A stretch of 38,743 bases of DNA from Flavobacteriaceae bacterium UBA6268. GTDB taxonomy: Bacteria > Bacteroidota > Bacteroidia > Flavobacteriales > Flavobacteriaceae. Of the stretch, positions 22,422 to 30,505 are shown one piece after another. The notes below the pieces were generated by a model that ran no database searches, was not told the DNA's origin, and saw nothing but the letters and a program-made list of their open reading frames with translations. Both the position numbers and the translations under genes were made by a program. The first letter of the stretch is position 1; each line of letters starts with the position of its first letter. Location: contig DJVA01000072.1 in the NCBI GenBank assembly GCA_002440705.1, forward strand, positions 1 through 38,743. Reading direction: 5' to 3'.

Positions 22422-24130
22422 TAGGCTTCATTTTTAAGTTGATTGGCAGCATGATTGGCAGCGCGTGCACTCATTGCCATGTAAGTAAGTGAAGGGTTCA
22501 CACAACTGGCCGAGGTCATAAACGAACCATCGGTACAATATACGTTGGAAACGGCGTGCAATTGATTGTTTTTGTTGCATACCGAGGTCTTAGGGTCGTG
22601 GCCCATACGGGCGGTGCCCATTTCGTGGATTCCCAATCCCGGAGCGCCTGCGTCATCCCAAGGACGGATATCCGTATACCCGGCTTTTTCCAACATTTCA
22701 ATGGCTTGTTGCACCATGTCCTTACGCATTTCCCATTCGTTTTCTTTCCATTCGGCATCAAAAGTGATGGTAGGTAGCCCCCATTGGTCCAGTTTTTCAT
22801 AATCCAAGGTCATTTTATTCTCATGGTAAGGAAGGCATTCCCCAAAGCCCATCAGGAGCATGCTCCAATCGCCCGGGGTTTGGATGTAATCCTTTAAGGT
22901 CTTACCATAGCCCAACTCTGCTACTTGATTGTAATCGGAACGCCCGGCACCTCCTTGATACCCATACCCCCTTTTGAAGTTGGGCATATCGGTTTTGCCA
23001 CCGATGTTCCTAAATCTGGGGATATACAATCCGTTGGGGCGTCTTCCTTTATAATATTTATCTTCAAAAGCATTCACTTTAGCAAAGGCTCCAGCCTTGA
23101 AATGGTGGTCCATGATGTTGCAGCCCAATTCGCCACTGTCATTACCCATTCCGTTGGGGAAGCGCTCACTCTTGGACTGCAGTAAAATACTGGCCGTTGC
23201 AATCGCAGAAGCACAAAGGAAGATCACCTTGGCATTGAAGACCAGGTTTTCCTTGGTTTCGGTATCGATCACTTTTACCCCAGTCGCTTTTTGGGTTTCT
23301 GGGTCGTAAATAATTTCGTGGGCAATGGAGTTGGGACGTAAGGTTAAATTTCCAGTTTTTTCTGCGGCGGGGAGTGTAGAGCTCACACTACTAAAGTACC
23401 CTCCAAATGGGCACCCCCTAATACAGCGATTACGGAACTGGCAATTGGAACGCCCCTCATGCTCTTTAGTCCCCGTAATGTGCGCCGTCCTACCAATGGT
23501 GAGCACGCGCCCATCATCGTAGTTTTTGGCCATGGATTCCTTCAGGTCTATTTCGGCACAGTTCAATTCCATGGGTGGGGAAAACACGCCATCGGGCAAA
23601 ACTTCCAAGCCCAAGGCTTCTCCACTCACGCCAATAAATTCTTCTACCTTATCGTACCACGGTGCAATGTCCTTGTAACGAATAGGCCAATCTACGGCAA
23701 TATTTTCCTTCTTATTGGCTTCAAAATCGATATCGCTCAAACGATAGCTCTGTCTCCCCCACATAATGGAGCGCCCTCCCACGTGGTACCCACGCATCCA
23801 GTCGAAACGCTTGACCTCATTGTAAGGGTGTACCAAATCGTTCACAAACCAGTGGGCACTGGCCTCATCGGTGGTGTACCCGGTTCGGGACTGCTTGATT
23901 TGTTTCTTTTTTTCCTCGATGGGAAGTTGGCCTTTGAACTTAAAATCCCAAGGATCCATATTCATGGTGGGATAGTCCTCGATGTGTCTTACCATCCGCC
24001 CCCGCTCCAAGACCAGGGTTTTAAGGCCATTTTCGCAAAGTTCCTTTGCGGCCCATCCACCGCTAATTCCAGAACCTACTACAATGGCATCGTACAATTC
24101 GTTTGGGTTTGCCTTTGATTCCTTTAACAT
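22421..24130 (-). CDS. GMC-family FAD sugar dehydrogenase, catalytic subunit with Cys cluster
   Basis: The product is 569 aa from the ATG at 24130; the frame is open 19 codons more, but that part is not family-like. The FAD fold starts VVGSGISGGWAAKEL (G19, G21, G24), and the GMC signature YHVGGRSIMWGRQSYR follows near 115-130. The catalytic pair is H502 (LGIHEMGTARMG) and N545 (SCVNPSLTYMA). C230-x5-C236-x3-C240 matches, from memory, the Cys-rich site that holds a 3Fe-4S cluster in Burkholderia FAD glucose dehydrogenase. There is no signal peptide; export is expected through the Tat-bearing small subunit next door. Probable reaction: oxidation of a sugar or glycoside, perhaps at C3. It is the first gene of the leftward operon. 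Confidence 0.9.
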   Translation of the reverse strand: MLKESKANPNELYDAIVVGSGISGGWAAKELCENGLKTLVLERGRMVRHIEDYPTMNMDPWDFKFKGQLPIEEKKKQIKQSRTGYTTDEASAHWFVNDLVHPYNEVKRFDWMRGYHVGGRSIMWGRQSYRLSDIDFEANKKENIAVDWPIRYKDIAPWYDKVEEFIGVSGEALGLEVLPDGVFSPPMELNCAEIDLKESMAKNYDDGRVLTIGRTAHITGTKEHEGRSNCQFRNRCIRGCPFGGYFSSVSSTLPAAEKTGNLTLRPNSIAHEIIYDPETQKATGVKVIDTETKENLVFNAKVIFLCASAIATASILLQSKSERFPNGMGNDSGELGCNIMDHHFKAGAFAKVNAFEDKYYKGRRPNGLYIPRFRNIGGKTDMPNFKRGYGYQGGAGRSDYNQVAELGYGKTLKDYIQTPGDWSMLLMGFGECLPYHENKMTLDYEKLDQWGLPTITFDAEWKENEWEMRKDMVQQAIEMLEKAGYTDIRPWDDAGAPGLGIHEMGTARMGHDPKTSVCNKNNQLHAVSNVYCTDGSFMTSASCVNPSLTYMAMSARAANHAANQLKNEA

Positions 24131-24271
24131 GTTATTACTGAAGAATTTAAAGTGATAGTTGCCATGCTTGCAATTTAAAAAGTACAAGCTAGATTAAAAA
24201 GTTAACTACTAATTTCCATTATTTTTTTCGATTTTACAAAAATCCATTCCTAAAAGCTACATATTGGCAAG

Positions 24272-24285
24272 CGAAAACGTTTTCG
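24272..24285. promoter_or_regulatory. Perfect 14-bp palindrome CGAAAACGTTTTCG between divergent operons
   Basis: This two-fold symmetric site with a central CG is of the kind bound by LacI/GalR-family regulators. It lies 142 nt before the GMC ATG and 115 nt before the ATG at 24400, so it could control both operons. Its inner 12 bp recur at 14515-14526 before gdhA. It has no loop or T-run, so it is not a terminator. No regulator gene of this family is in the window. Confidence 0.6.
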
Positions 24286-24399
24286 GGTGCGAATTTCACA
24301 ATCGGCCCACTCTTGCGCTTTATTCCTTTCAAAAAAGAGTTATCTTAGAAAAAATTTTCAAAACCAACTCAATTATCGCACTAAACTAACAGACCGAAA

Positions 24400-25377
24400 A
24401 TGAAAAAAACACTCCTTTTTCTTTTTGCTGTAACTTCGCTTATCGCTTGTAAGGATGGCAGTAAAGAAACCGATGAAACTTCCCAAAACGATAAGATGGC
24501 CGATTCCGTAGCTACTGCAAAAACCTACAAACTATCTTTGGCGCAATGGTCCTTGAACAAACCCATTTTTGCTGGGACTGCCGATCCTATGGATTTCGCC
24601 AAAACCGCCAGTGAACTTGGTTATGAAGGGCTAGAATACGTAAGTCAATTGTACGTGAACGATGCCGTGAATTTTCCCATGAAAAACACGGGGCTCCAAA
24701 CCATTTTGGATACCTTGAAAGCACGCAGTGAGCGCTACGGCATGCGCAATGTCTTGATCATGGTCGACAACGAAGGCGATCTTTCCTTCAACGATGAAAC
24801 TGCGACCCAACAAGCCGTGGAAAACCACAAGAAGTGGGTCGACGCAGCCGAGTTCCTAGGGTGTCATTCCATTCGTGTCAATTTGTTTGGGGAAGAAGAT
24901 CCCGATGCCTGGGTTAAAAATTCCGTGCGGTCCTTGAAAGCACTCTGTGCCTACGCAGCTCCCAAAAACATCAACATCATTGTGGAAAACCATGGAGGCA
25001 TGTCCAGCAACGGCTCCTTGTTGACGCGCGTCATGAAAGAAGTGGCTATGACCAATTGTGGCACCTTGCCCGACTTCGGAAATTTCTGCCTCAAACGCGA
25101 AGGCGGGGAACGCTGGGGCGCCCCCTGCGTGGAAGAGTATGATCGCTACAAAGGTTTGGAGGAATTGATTCCTTTTGCCAAGGGTGTTTCGGCCAAATCG
25201 TATGCCTTCGACGCCAATGGTGATGAAACCACGATCGACTACTACAAAATGATGGCCATTGTCCAAAACTCCGATTTTGACGGTTTCGTGGGGATTGAAT
25301 TTGAAGGCCCTGAAGACGATCCTATCCCCGGTATTAATGCCACCAAGGCGTTGGTACAGAAGGCACTTCAACAATAA
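24400..25377 (+). CDS. Lipoprotein sugar isomerase/epimerase-like TIM barrel
   Basis: The product is 325 aa. The signal MKKTLLFLFAVTSLIAC places a lipidated Cys at 17, so this xylose isomerase-like barrel is anchored outside the cytoplasm. Key sites are E196 (IVENHGG), D225 (LPDFGNF), K266 (SAKSYAFD) and E300 (VGIEFEG), consistent with a divalent-metal site at the barrel mouth. Members of this family act as epimerases, isomerases or beta-eliminating lyases on free or oxidised sugars. It is the first gene of a six-gene operon that ends in two DUF1080 lipoproteins. The upstream region holds a weak -7-like TATCTTAG at 24341-24348 and the 14-bp palindrome. Confidence 0.85.
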   Translation: MKKTLLFLFAVTSLIACKDGSKETDETSQNDKMADSVATAKTYKLSLAQWSLNKPIFAGTADPMDFAKTASELGYEGLEYVSQLYVNDAVNFPMKNTGLQTILDTLKARSERYGMRNVLIMVDNEGDLSFNDETATQQAVENHKKWVDAAEFLGCHSIRVNLFGEEDPDAWVKNSVRSLKALCAYAAPKNINIIVENHGGMSSNGSLLTRVMKEVAMTNCGTLPDFGNFCLKREGGERWGAPCVEEYDRYKGLEELIPFAKGVSAKSYAFDANGDETTIDYYKMMAIVQNSDFDGFVGIEFEGPEDDPIPGINATKALVQKALQQ

Positions 25378-25388
25378 ATCACGATTGC

Positions 25389-26612
25389 ATGAAAACACTC
25401 ACATACATTCGCCTGTCCTTCATGATGTTCCTCGAGTTTTTTATTTGGGGAGGATGGTTCGTAACCCTCGGTACTTTTTTGGGCAATAACCTTTCAGCTT
25501 CTGGGGCCGAAACCGCCATGGCATTTTCTACCCAATCCTGGGGTGCCATCATAGCTCCGTTCATCATCGGACTTATTGCCGACCGTTTTTTCAATGCCGA
25601 GCGCATCTTAGGGTTGCTCCATTTAATTGGAGCTTTCCTCATGTACCAGATGTCCAAGGCCACCGACTTTAATGTATTCTATCCCTATGTCTTGGGCTAT
25701 ATGATTGCCTATATGCCCACCCTGGCTCTAGTGAACTCTGTGTCCTTCAACCAAATGAAAGATCCTGCCAAGTCCTTTCCCTTCATCAGGGTTTGGGGAA
25801 CCATCGGCTGGATTGTTGCAGGGGTAACCATCAGCTTTTTGGCTTGGGACTCCGAGACCGGTATCGCAGAAGGAGCCCTTTCCAATACCTTTTTAATGGT
25901 GGCCATAGCATCAGGATTGTTGGGCATCTTCAGTTTTACCCTTCCCAAAACGCCTCCCAAAGCGAAAGGCAGTGCCTCTAGCATCTCGGAAATTTTAGGA
26001 TTGGATGCCCTTAAATTATTGAAAGACCGCAATTTCTTGGTGTTCTTCCTTTCTTCGGTGCTCATATGCATCCCCTTGGCCTTCTACTATCAGAACCTCA
26101 GTCCCTACCTTGTGGAAATTGGCATGTCTGGGTCTACCGGTAAAGCGGCTTTGGGACAAGGCTCTGAAATTCTATTCATGCTCCTCTTGCCCTTTTTCTT
26201 TAAACGATTCGGGTTCAAGATGACCATCCTCGCAGGGATGCTGGCCTGGACAGTGCGGTACTTGCTTTTTGCTTATGGTAACGCCGGCGAACTGGTATTC
26301 ATGCTCATCATCGGGATACTCCTGCACGGAATCTGTTACGATTTCTTCTTCGTTTCCGGGCAAATTTATACCGATAGCAAAGCAGGAGCCAAAATCAAAA
26401 GTGCGGCCCAAGGGCTAATTACCCTAGCAACTTATGGAGCTGGGATGTTAATTGGCTTTTACGTTGCAGGAAAAATTACAGATGCCAATCTCCTTACGGA
26501 AGGGGGCCATGCCTGGAAATCCATCTGGACCTTCCCAGCACTGTTTGCCGGCGGGGTATTGGTGCTCTTTGCCCTTTTGTTTAAGAATGAAAAAATTGAA
26601 TATAAAGAATAG
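25389..26612 (+). CDS. NupG-like MFS permease
   Basis: This is an inner-membrane protein of 407 aa with about 12 helices. It carries the nucleoside:H+ symporter family start (FLEFFIWGGWFVTLGTFL) and the loop motif GLIADRFFNAERILG after helix 2. Further conserved pieces are FPFIRVWGTIGWIVAG and HGICYDFFFVSGQIYTD. NupG/XapB of E. coli carry nucleosides. In Bacteroidota, genes of this type often sit next to Gfo/Idh/MocA and TIM-barrel sugar genes, as here, which suggests uptake of a modified monosaccharide. That substrate is inference. It starts 11 nt after the lipoprotein barrel gene and is followed after 3 nt by the oxidoreductase. Confidence 0.86.
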   Translation: MKTLTYIRLSFMMFLEFFIWGGWFVTLGTFLGNNLSASGAETAMAFSTQSWGAIIAPFIIGLIADRFFNAERILGLLHLIGAFLMYQMSKATDFNVFYPYVLGYMIAYMPTLALVNSVSFNQMKDPAKSFPFIRVWGTIGWIVAGVTISFLAWDSETGIAEGALSNTFLMVAIASGLLGIFSFTLPKTPPKAKGSASSISEILGLDALKLLKDRNFLVFFLSSVLICIPLAFYYQNLSPYLVEIGMSGSTGKAALGQGSEILFMLLLPFFFKRFGFKMTILAGMLAWTVRYLLFAYGNAGELVFMLIIGILLHGICYDFFFVSGQIYTDSKAGAKIKSAAQGLITLATYGAGMLIGFYVAGKITDANLLTEGGHAWKSIWTFPALFAGGVLVLFALLFKNEKIEYKE

Positions 26613-26615
26613 CTT

Positions 26616-27749
26616 ATGAGTAATAAGATACGCTGGGGCGTGCTTGGCGGTGGTGGCGATTCCCTCATTGGAGTGCTCCACCGGGTGGCTTCCAGCATGT
26701 TTGACGCCTACCAATTAACGGGGGCTGTATTCAACCCCGACTTCGAAGCCAACAAGGGTTTTGCCGAGGAAATAGGCATTCCTACCAACCGCATCTATCC
26801 CGATTTTGATACCATGGTGGCCGAAGAATTGAAGCTTCCAGAATCGGAACGGATCCAGGTGTTTTCCATCCTAACCCCCAACTTTCTGCATTTCCCTATG
26901 GCTAAGAAGCTGCTGGAATGTGGCTTCCACGTGATCTGCGAAAAGCCCATGACCATGACCTATTCCGAAGCCTTGGAATTGCAGCAAATCCATCAAAAAA
27001 GCAAGGCCATTTTTGCCCTTACACACACCTATACAGGCTATCCCATGGTGCGCCAGATGAAAAAAATGATTACCGAAGGCGTGTTGGGCGCCGTCCAAAA
27101 AGTAGACGTGCAGTACTATCAGGGATGGATCAATCCTATCATACACGACAAGGAACAACGCAAAACCACCTGGCGATTGGACCCCTCCAAATCGGGCATC
27201 AGTTGCTGCATGGGCGATATTGGGGTACACGGGTACCAGATGTTGGAATACGTTACCGGCATGGACGTACAGTCCATTTTGGCCGACCTCAACCATCTGT
27301 ACGATGACAACCAAATGGACATCGATGGGACCGTCCTGCTCCGTTTGGGAAAATACACCAAAGGAGTACTTCGGGCAAGCCAAATTGCCACCGCCGAGGA
27401 AAACTGCCTCACGGTGGCCGTATATGGCAGGAAAGGCGCCTTGAAATGGGAACAGGAAAATCCCAATTACCTGCATCACCTGGAAGATGGACAACCCATT
27501 AAAACCCTTAAGCCAGGAAATGCCTACAACAGCAACTTATCTTTGGATGGAACCAAACTCCCCCCTGGACATCCCGAAGGCATCTTTGATGCCATGGGTA
27601 ACATTTATAAAGGGGTAGCCAAGGCGGTACGGAACCAACCCCACGACCCTGCAGAATTCCCCTCCATGCGCGATGGGGTAAGGGGCATGCATTTTATTGA
27701 AACCTGTGTGGCCTCCCACAAGGAAGGCAATGTTTGGAAAACCTTATAA
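26616..27749 (+). CDS. Gfo/Idh/MocA family NAD(P)-dependent oxidoreductase
   Basis: This is a cytoplasmic enzyme of 377 aa without a signal peptide. The Rossmann region opens IRWGVLGGGGDSLIGVLHR, the cofactor and substrate motif is E109-K110-P111 (CEKPMTM), and the catalytic His is probably H205 in GDIGVHGYQ. Family members oxidise or reduce sugars at C1, C2 or C3. In this setting it could reduce an imported 3-keto sugar, or oxidise it as in levoglucosan dehydrogenase. The C-terminal part has HPEGIFDAMGNIYKG, common in sugar-acting members. It is spaced 3 nt from both neighbours, so co-translation is likely. Confidence 0.9.
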   Translation: MSNKIRWGVLGGGGDSLIGVLHRVASSMFDAYQLTGAVFNPDFEANKGFAEEIGIPTNRIYPDFDTMVAEELKLPESERIQVFSILTPNFLHFPMAKKLLECGFHVICEKPMTMTYSEALELQQIHQKSKAIFALTHTYTGYPMVRQMKKMITEGVLGAVQKVDVQYYQGWINPIIHDKEQRKTTWRLDPSKSGISCCMGDIGVHGYQMLEYVTGMDVQSILADLNHLYDDNQMDIDGTVLLRLGKYTKGVLRASQIATAEENCLTVAVYGRKGALKWEQENPNYLHHLEDGQPIKTLKPGNAYNSNLSLDGTKLPPGHPEGIFDAMGNIYKGVAKAVRNQPHDPAEFPSMRDGVRGMHFIETCVASHKEGNVWKTL

Positions 27750-27752
27750 CCT

Positions 27753-28811
27753 ATGACCATGAAAACCATTAAAGGCCCGGCCGTATTTTTGGCGCAGTTC
27801 ATGGACGATAAACCACCGTTCAATTCGCTGGAAGGTATCTGTAAATGGGCAGCCGATTTGGGCTATAAAGGCATTCAAATTCCCACTTGGGAATCCCGCC
27901 TGATCGATTTGACCCAAGCAGGGCAAAGCAAGGACTATTGTGAGGAACTTAAGGGAAAAATCAACAGCTTCGGTCTCGAAATCACCGAGCTTTCCACCCA
28001 TCTCCAGGGACAGCTGGTAGCGGTGCATCCCGCTTACGATCTCATGTTCGACAACTTTGCTCCGGACGACTGCAAGAACAACCCCAAAAAGCGGACCGAA
28101 TGGGCCCGCCAACAACTCATCAGAGCTGCTCGTGCGAGTAAACACCTGGGATTGAAGGCCCATGCTACCTTTAGTGGGGCCTTGCTTTGGCATGCCTGGC
28201 ATCCCTGGCCTCAACTCCCTGATGGCCTTGTGGAAATGGGTTTTGAGGAATTGGCCAAGCGATGGCTTCCGCTCTTGAACGAGTTTGAAGAAAATGGCGT
28301 GGCTGTTTGTTATGAAATCCATCCCGGGGAAGACCTCCACGACGGGGTGACCTTCGAGCGGTTCCTAAAGGCTACCGGAAACCACAAGGCGGTCAACATC
28401 CTCTATGACCCCAGCCACTTTGTGCTCCAGCAATTGGACTACATCCGTTACATCGATCATTACCACGAATTCATTAAAGCCTTTCATGTGAAGGACAGCG
28501 AATTCAATCCCGATGGCAAACGCGGCGTTTTTGGGGGCTACAACGATTGGAAGGATCGTGCCGGACGCTATCGCTCCCTGGGCGATGGGCAAATAGATTA
28601 CAAAACCGTATTCAGCAAACTCACCGAATATGGTTGCGACGTCTGGGCGGTTATGGAATGGGAATGCGTCATCAAGAGTCCTGAACAAGGGGCTCGCGAA
28701 GGCGCCAAATTCATCAGCGACCACATCATCGAAGCCACACAAAAACGTTTCGACGATTTTGCCGGTGCTGCCATTGACGAAGAAAAACTGAAAAAAATAC
28801 TCGGACTTTAA
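27753..28811 (+). CDS. Cytoplasmic sugar isomerase/epimerase-like TIM barrel
   Basis: The product is 352 aa, without a signal peptide. It has the xylose isomerase-like barrel with probable metal ligands E188 (CYEIHPGED), D219 and H222 (LYDPSHF), H245 (AFHVKD) and E302 (VMEWECV). The segment HAWHPWPQ (147-154) is typical of a subgroup that I recall next to Gfo/Idh/MocA genes in sugar loci. Together with that enzyme it could isomerise, epimerise or beta-eliminate a 3-keto sugar. Two ATGs are near the start (27753 and 27759); the first is used here but MKTIKGPAVF is equally possible. Gap to the next gene is 11 nt. Confidence 0.87.
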   Translation: MTMKTIKGPAVFLAQFMDDKPPFNSLEGICKWAADLGYKGIQIPTWESRLIDLTQAGQSKDYCEELKGKINSFGLEITELSTHLQGQLVAVHPAYDLMFDNFAPDDCKNNPKKRTEWARQQLIRAARASKHLGLKAHATFSGALLWHAWHPWPQLPDGLVEMGFEELAKRWLPLLNEFEENGVAVCYEIHPGEDLHDGVTFERFLKATGNHKAVNILYDPSHFVLQQLDYIRYIDHYHEFIKAFHVKDSEFNPDGKRGVFGGYNDWKDRAGRYRSLGDGQIDYKTVFSKLTEYGCDVWAVMEWECVIKSPEQGAREGAKFISDHIIEATQKRFDDFAGAAIDEEKLKKILGL

Positions 28812-28822
28812 AAAGCCACATC

Positions 28823-29632
28823 ATGAAAAAACTAGGAATCCTTTTATGTACCCTAACGGTACTCGCTGCCTGTAACGAAGCACAACAAAAATCAGAAGAA
28901 CTCATGGAAGAACCCACTGCAAACACGGAGGAAGTAACCCCTCAGGAACCCACCAAGCCGGAAGAAACCGAAATCTGGGAACCCATCCCAGCAAAGGTCG
29001 ACCCCATGGGTCAAAATGGGGCTCCCAGCGATGCTATTGTGCTATTTGACGGTACCAACTTCGATGCTTGGGAGTCGGCCAACGAGGGTGGTGGCGAAGT
29101 ACAATGGGTCCTCAATGGTGATGGCAGTATGACCGTGAAAGACAAAACCGGCGACATCCAGACCAAGCAATCCTTTGGTAGCGTGCAATTGCACGTGGAA
29201 TGGCGTAGCAATCCGGATAACAAGGCGACCAACCAAAACCGCAGCAACAGTGGGGTATTCCTGCAAAACCGCTACGAGGTACAGGTATTGGACAACAACG
29301 ACAATCCCACTTACGTCAATGGGATGGTAGGCTCCATTTACAAACAATCTATTCCTTTGGTGATGGCTGCCAAACCCACTGGGGATTGGAACAGCTACGA
29401 CATCATTTTCCACGCGCCCGAATTTGATGCGGAAGGCAATAAAACCAAATCGGGAACCCTTACAGTGCTATTGAATGGGGTGTTGGTACAAGACCATTTT
29501 GAATTGCTTGGCACTACCGAATACATTGGTTGGCCCAAGAACGATGCCCACGGCCCTGCGCCCATCAAGTTGCAGGACCACGGCGATCAAAGTGGCGTGA
29601 AATACCGCAATATCTGGGTTAGAAACCTGTAA
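28823..29632 (+). CDS. 3-keto-disaccharide hydrolase (DUF1080) lipoprotein 1
   Basis: The product is 269 aa. The signal MKKLGILLCTLTVLAAC gives a lipidated Cys17. A Glu/Thr/Pro linker follows to about residue 60. The DUF1080 concanavalin-like domain runs from IVLFDGTNFDAWES, through VQLHVEWRS and SNSGVFLQNRYEVQVLD, to GPAPIKLQDHGDQSGVKYRNIWVRNL. Proteins of this family hydrolyse or eliminate the glycosidic bond of 3-keto-glycosides after C3 oxidation. It is extracytoplasmic, where it could act on the product of the GMC dehydrogenase. It is a different subgroup from the next gene: longer linker, extra FDAEGNKTKSGT loop. Confidence 0.88.
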   Translation: MKKLGILLCTLTVLAACNEAQQKSEELMEEPTANTEEVTPQEPTKPEETEIWEPIPAKVDPMGQNGAPSDAIVLFDGTNFDAWESANEGGGEVQWVLNGDGSMTVKDKTGDIQTKQSFGSVQLHVEWRSNPDNKATNQNRSNSGVFLQNRYEVQVLDNNDNPTYVNGMVGSIYKQSIPLVMAAKPTGDWNSYDIIFHAPEFDAEGNKTKSGTLTVLLNGVLVQDHFELLGTTEYIGWPKNDAHGPAPIKLQDHGDQSGVKYRNIWVRNL

Positions 29633-29643
29633 TCCTTACCACT

Positions 29644-30399
29644 ATGCATTACAAAACAGTTACAGTCATTGTCCTAGTTACACTCCTATGGGGTTGTAAA
29701 AATCCCGAAGGAAACCCCAAAGAAGGGGAACCGGCAAGCGATACCCTTGCAGTAGCAATGGAGACTCCCACCGAGACTTGGGAAGTCTTATTCAACGGTA
29801 GTTCCTTCGACCATTGGCGGGGATTCTTAAAGGAAGGCATGCCTCCCGGTTGGTCCATCGAAGCAGGAGCCATGAGCTATACGCCAGGAGATACCCACGG
29901 CAACGACATCATTTCAAAAGATACCTATACCAATTTCATCCTTTCCCTGGAATGGAAGATTTCGGAAGGCGGTAATAGTGGTATTTTTTGGGGTGTCCAT
30001 GAAGATGCCGAGTTTGAATACCCTTACCAAACCGGCCCAGAAATCCAAGTACTGGACGACGAAAAACACCCCGACTCCTTTGTAGGGGAAGGTACCCACA
30101 AGGCCGGGGCTTTGTACGACATGATTGCCCCTGCCCAAAGTGTGGTAAAACCCGCAGGGGAATGGAATCTATGCATTATTGAGGTAGACCACAACGCCAA
30201 CAAGGGCATGGTGAGCCTCAATGGAACCATTATTGTGGAATTTCCGGTGCAAGGAGCCGAATGGGATGCCCTAGTTGAAAACTCCAAATTCAAGGGCTGG
30301 AAAGGATTTGGCATCTATCCCACTGGGCATTTAGCACTTCAGGATCATGGCAACCAAGTGTGGTTCCGCGACATCAAAATCAAACGTTTGCCCGACTAA
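29644..30399 (+). CDS. 3-keto-disaccharide hydrolase (DUF1080) lipoprotein 2
   Basis: The product is 251 aa. The signal MHYKTVTVIVLVTLLWGC puts the lipidated Cys at 18. The DUF1080 domain shows EVLFNGSSFDHWRGF, FILSLEWKISEGGNSGIFWG, PYQTGPEIQVLDDEKHPDS and GHLALQDHGNQVWFRDIKIKRL. This is the more common form of the family, with the SGxx(W/L)G and E-I-Q-V-L-D core. The tandem pair suggests different linkage or leaving-group preferences, or one partner acting as a hydratase; this is inference. Last gene of the operon, 11 nt after its paralogue. The next gene has its own promoter. Confidence 0.9.
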   Translation: MHYKTVTVIVLVTLLWGCKNPEGNPKEGEPASDTLAVAMETPTETWEVLFNGSSFDHWRGFLKEGMPPGWSIEAGAMSYTPGDTHGNDIISKDTYTNFILSLEWKISEGGNSGIFWGVHEDAEFEYPYQTGPEIQVLDDEKHPDSFVGEGTHKAGALYDMIAPAQSVVKPAGEWNLCIIEVDHNANKGMVSLNGTIIVEFPVQGAEWDALVENSKFKGWKGFGIYPTGHLALQDHGNQVWFRDIKIKRLPD

Positions 30400-30453
30400 A
30401 GGACCTCTTTTGTTTAGGACTCTTGGCGCATTTGATTCCGCAATCACGGCAAT

Positions 30454-30486
30454 TTTGCTGGGGATTGCCCGAAAATTGTACCTTTG
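30454..30486 (+). promoter_or_regulatory. Promoter of the yicC-gmk-nadD operon
   Basis: TTTG (30454-30457), a 21-bp spacer, then TACCTTTG (30479-30486): full matches to both Bacteroidota boxes. The ATG is 19 nt further on. Confidence 0.6.
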
Positions 30487-30505
30487 TGCCTCATAACGCA
30501 GCACT

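Noticed and set aside
23459..24118. A 219-codon open frame on the + strand, opposite the GMC dehydrogenase gene
   Set aside because: Composition is typical of an antisense shadow: no recognisable motif, no start signal, and it lies fully inside a strongly supported gene.
24272..24285. The 14-bp palindrome as a terminator hairpin
   Set aside because: It has no loop and no T-run and lies between two divergent start codons, so an operator is the better reading.
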